Part shown: positions 62,727-64,000 of the stretch, one piece after another
How the letters are laid out: each line of letters starts with the position of its first letter
Numbering within the stretch: the first letter of the stretch is position 1
DNA from: Tanypteryx hageni
Taxonomy: Eukaryota; Arthropoda; Insecta; Odonata; Petaluridae
Assembly (NCBI GenBank): GCA_028673005.1
Contig: CM054115.1
Span: forward strand, 1,674,001-1,738,000
Reading direction: 5' to 3'
DNA length: 64,000 nucleotides
Made by a program: the position numbers and the translations under genes
The notes under the pieces: generated by a model
Database searches by the model: none
Seen by the model: the letters and a program-made list of their open reading frames with translations, nothing else
Told to the model about the DNA's origin: nothing

Positions 62727-63905
62727 ATGATGATGGAAGACATTCCTCCATCAAAAAGATCCCGCCAAGACCTGGGCGGGAGAGAATCGTTTAGCGGCAC
62801 TTGCCGTAAATATTTGACACTGAAATGTGCTAAGGAAGGTGAAACCCTTACCAAGGTTTCTCCCTTCATAATACACAAAGTCCTGTCATTGTCAGTTCCT
62901 GGTGATTTAGAAAATGTGAAGAAACTCGGAGATGGAACGCTGCTGATAAAGACATCCAACGATGTTCAAAGTGAAAAGCTGCTGACTATGAAGAATCTCC
63001 ACAATATCGAGGTCATGGTTGAGCCACATAAAATGCTTAATACCTGTCGGGTAGTAATTTTGCACTATGAGATAACGAAGGAGATGGCTTCTCAAGGAGT
63101 CGTCTTCTGTCGTAGACTCACAACGATGCGGAATGGCGAGATCATAAACACCACCTCAGTGATGCTCACATTCGCCCTTGATAAACTTCCAGAGAAGGTA
63201 TTTGTTGGATACGAATCATGCCCAGTACGGCCATATATTCCGAACCCCATGCAATGCTTTCAGTGCCAGAAATTTGGCCATACTGCACCAAAATGCAAAG
63301 CAGGAGCGATATGCCCACGATGTGCTAAAGCGAAGCATGATGGGAATTCCTGTGCCGAGCCTGCTCTTTGTGGCAATTGTGAGGGACCACACCCAGTGTA
63401 CTCACGGAATTGCTCAAAGCTGCAGGAAGAACGTAAGATCATGGAGATCAAGATCCCATATTTTGAGGCCAGGAAAAAATACAGAACATTGATTGCCCCA
63501 ACTTTCTCGAAATCCTTTGCGGCCGTAGCAGCTCTTCCAAAAAAGATGGTTACCATTGCGACCCAAACAGGTACAGAAGAAAAGCTGAATAAGAGTACCA
63601 AAAAGCATAAGTAACTAGAAAATATAAAGCCTGTGGAGCAAAAGCCTACCAGGATTTCCACATCAGATGATGCAAACAAAACTAATGGTGAGGGTTCTCT
63701 GAATAGGAGTATCCCACCAAAAAACAAAAGTTCCCCAGAAAATCCTCCTTCCTCCTGGCAAGAGGAAGAATTGCCATGCAGCACTCCCTGTGCTGAACAA
63801 GCATAAGGTGAGGAGGACATGGAGGAAGACCAAATGGACAAGGACCAATTACAGGCCTTCCTCCTTAATAGACACAAAAGGGGAAAGACGAAGCTTAAGC
63901 GTTGA
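62727..63905 (+). pseudogene. LINE D ORF1, two in-frame stops
   Basis: Start chosen at MMMEDIPPSKRSRQDLGG because it aligns with MAEKLSPPPKRSR of LINE B; upstream in-frame codons from 62475 are 5' UTR. Domain order as in LINE B: LTKVSPFIIHKVLSLSVPG, VEPHKMLNTCRVVILHYEIT, RRLTTMRNGEIINTTSV, VRPYIPNPMQCFQC, with knuckles CFQCQKFGHTAPKC, CPRCAKAKHDGNSC and CGNCEGPHPVYSRNC. TAA at 63612-63614 and another at 63804-63806 interrupt an otherwise continuous frame that ends NRHKRGKTKLKR* at 63905. Without those stops it would be about 390 residues. A short gap near the second knuckle-upstream region (LHYEITKEMASQ) lacks about nine residues present in B. Confidence 0.9.
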
Positions 63906-64000
63906 GCTTCTTCACAACCCTATGTATTTCATAGTTTATACAAATATTCTATATATGTGTCTATATAAATATGTCAATCTAGTCAGACGTTGTTAACGTC

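Larger units (their letters stand above)
62386..64000 (+). mobile_element. LINE D, 5' part, runs off the window
   Basis: Starts around GGGGGCAGTGGATTGG with a strongly structured 5' UTR, then ORF1, then a spacer (TATTTCATAGTTTATACAAATATTC ... GTCAGACGTTGTTAACGTC) that matches the spacer of LINE A at 20700-20846. ORF2 should begin just beyond 64000. It therefore represents the intact relative of the 3' part of LINE A. Confidence 0.85.

Overview
This window looks like repeat-dense nuclear DNA from an arthropod, probably an insect. It is visibly AT-rich. No open reading frame reads as a convincing host gene. Almost every protein-like stretch belongs to a transposable element: I-type LINEs with RNase H, an R2-like LINE, an RTE-like LINE tail, a Ty3/Gypsy element, a Penelope-like element (PLE) with a GIY-YIG domain, piggyBac, hAT, mariner and pogo/Tigger transposases, and a Helitron-like terminus pair. 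Nearly all copies carry stops, frameshifts or deletions. The organism call is inferred from this mixture; no host gene pins it down.

Layout. 0-5 kb: hAT, LINE and piggyBac scraps. 5.4-8.6 kb: an internally deleted Ty3/Gypsy element on the minus strand with one LTR, a proline-type primer binding site and a 22-bp tandem array in its leader. 9-13 kb: copies of an unclassified dispersed repeat, a mariner remnant and a repeated exon-like module. 13.1-15.4 kb: a DNA transposon with about 430-bp inverted arms, tRNA-like sequence at its edges and a broken DDE transposase. 15.7-16.7 kb: Helitron-like element. 16.8-22.0 kb: LINE A, minus strand, with both ends and a 13-bp target-site duplication (TSD). 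23.3-26.0 kb: a complete-length piggyBac element with TTAA duplications. 28-35 kb: non-coding repeats and an RTE-like tail. 36.1-37.6 kb: a deleted pogo/Tigger element holding a tRNA-Gly-like sequence. 38.4-39.8 kb: a small piggyBac derivative. 40.0-49.4 kb: LINE B, plus strand, with a 13-bp TSD, split by a 3.4-kb inverted-repeat element that is itself split by a PLE. 49.4-53.5 kb: LINE C, 5'-truncated. 54.5-62.4 kb: R2-like and hAT fragments and a LINE RNase H fragment (E). 62.4-64 kb: start of LINE D, running off the window.

How the pieces relate. LINEs A-D share one plan: ORF1 with three CCHC zinc knuckles, then ORF2 with AP endonuclease, reverse transcriptase and RNase H. Two of them are mosaics. 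LINE A has a 5' UTR and ORF1 like LINE B but the ORF1/ORF2 spacer of LINE D and an ORF2 like LINE C. LINE C has its own ORF1 type plus the first codons of a matching ORF2, then switches into the ORF2 family used by LINE A. This repeated ORF1/ORF2 exchange, the three-level nest in LINE B, and a hammerhead-like motif present once intact and once broken in the inverted ends of the PLE are the most notable observations.
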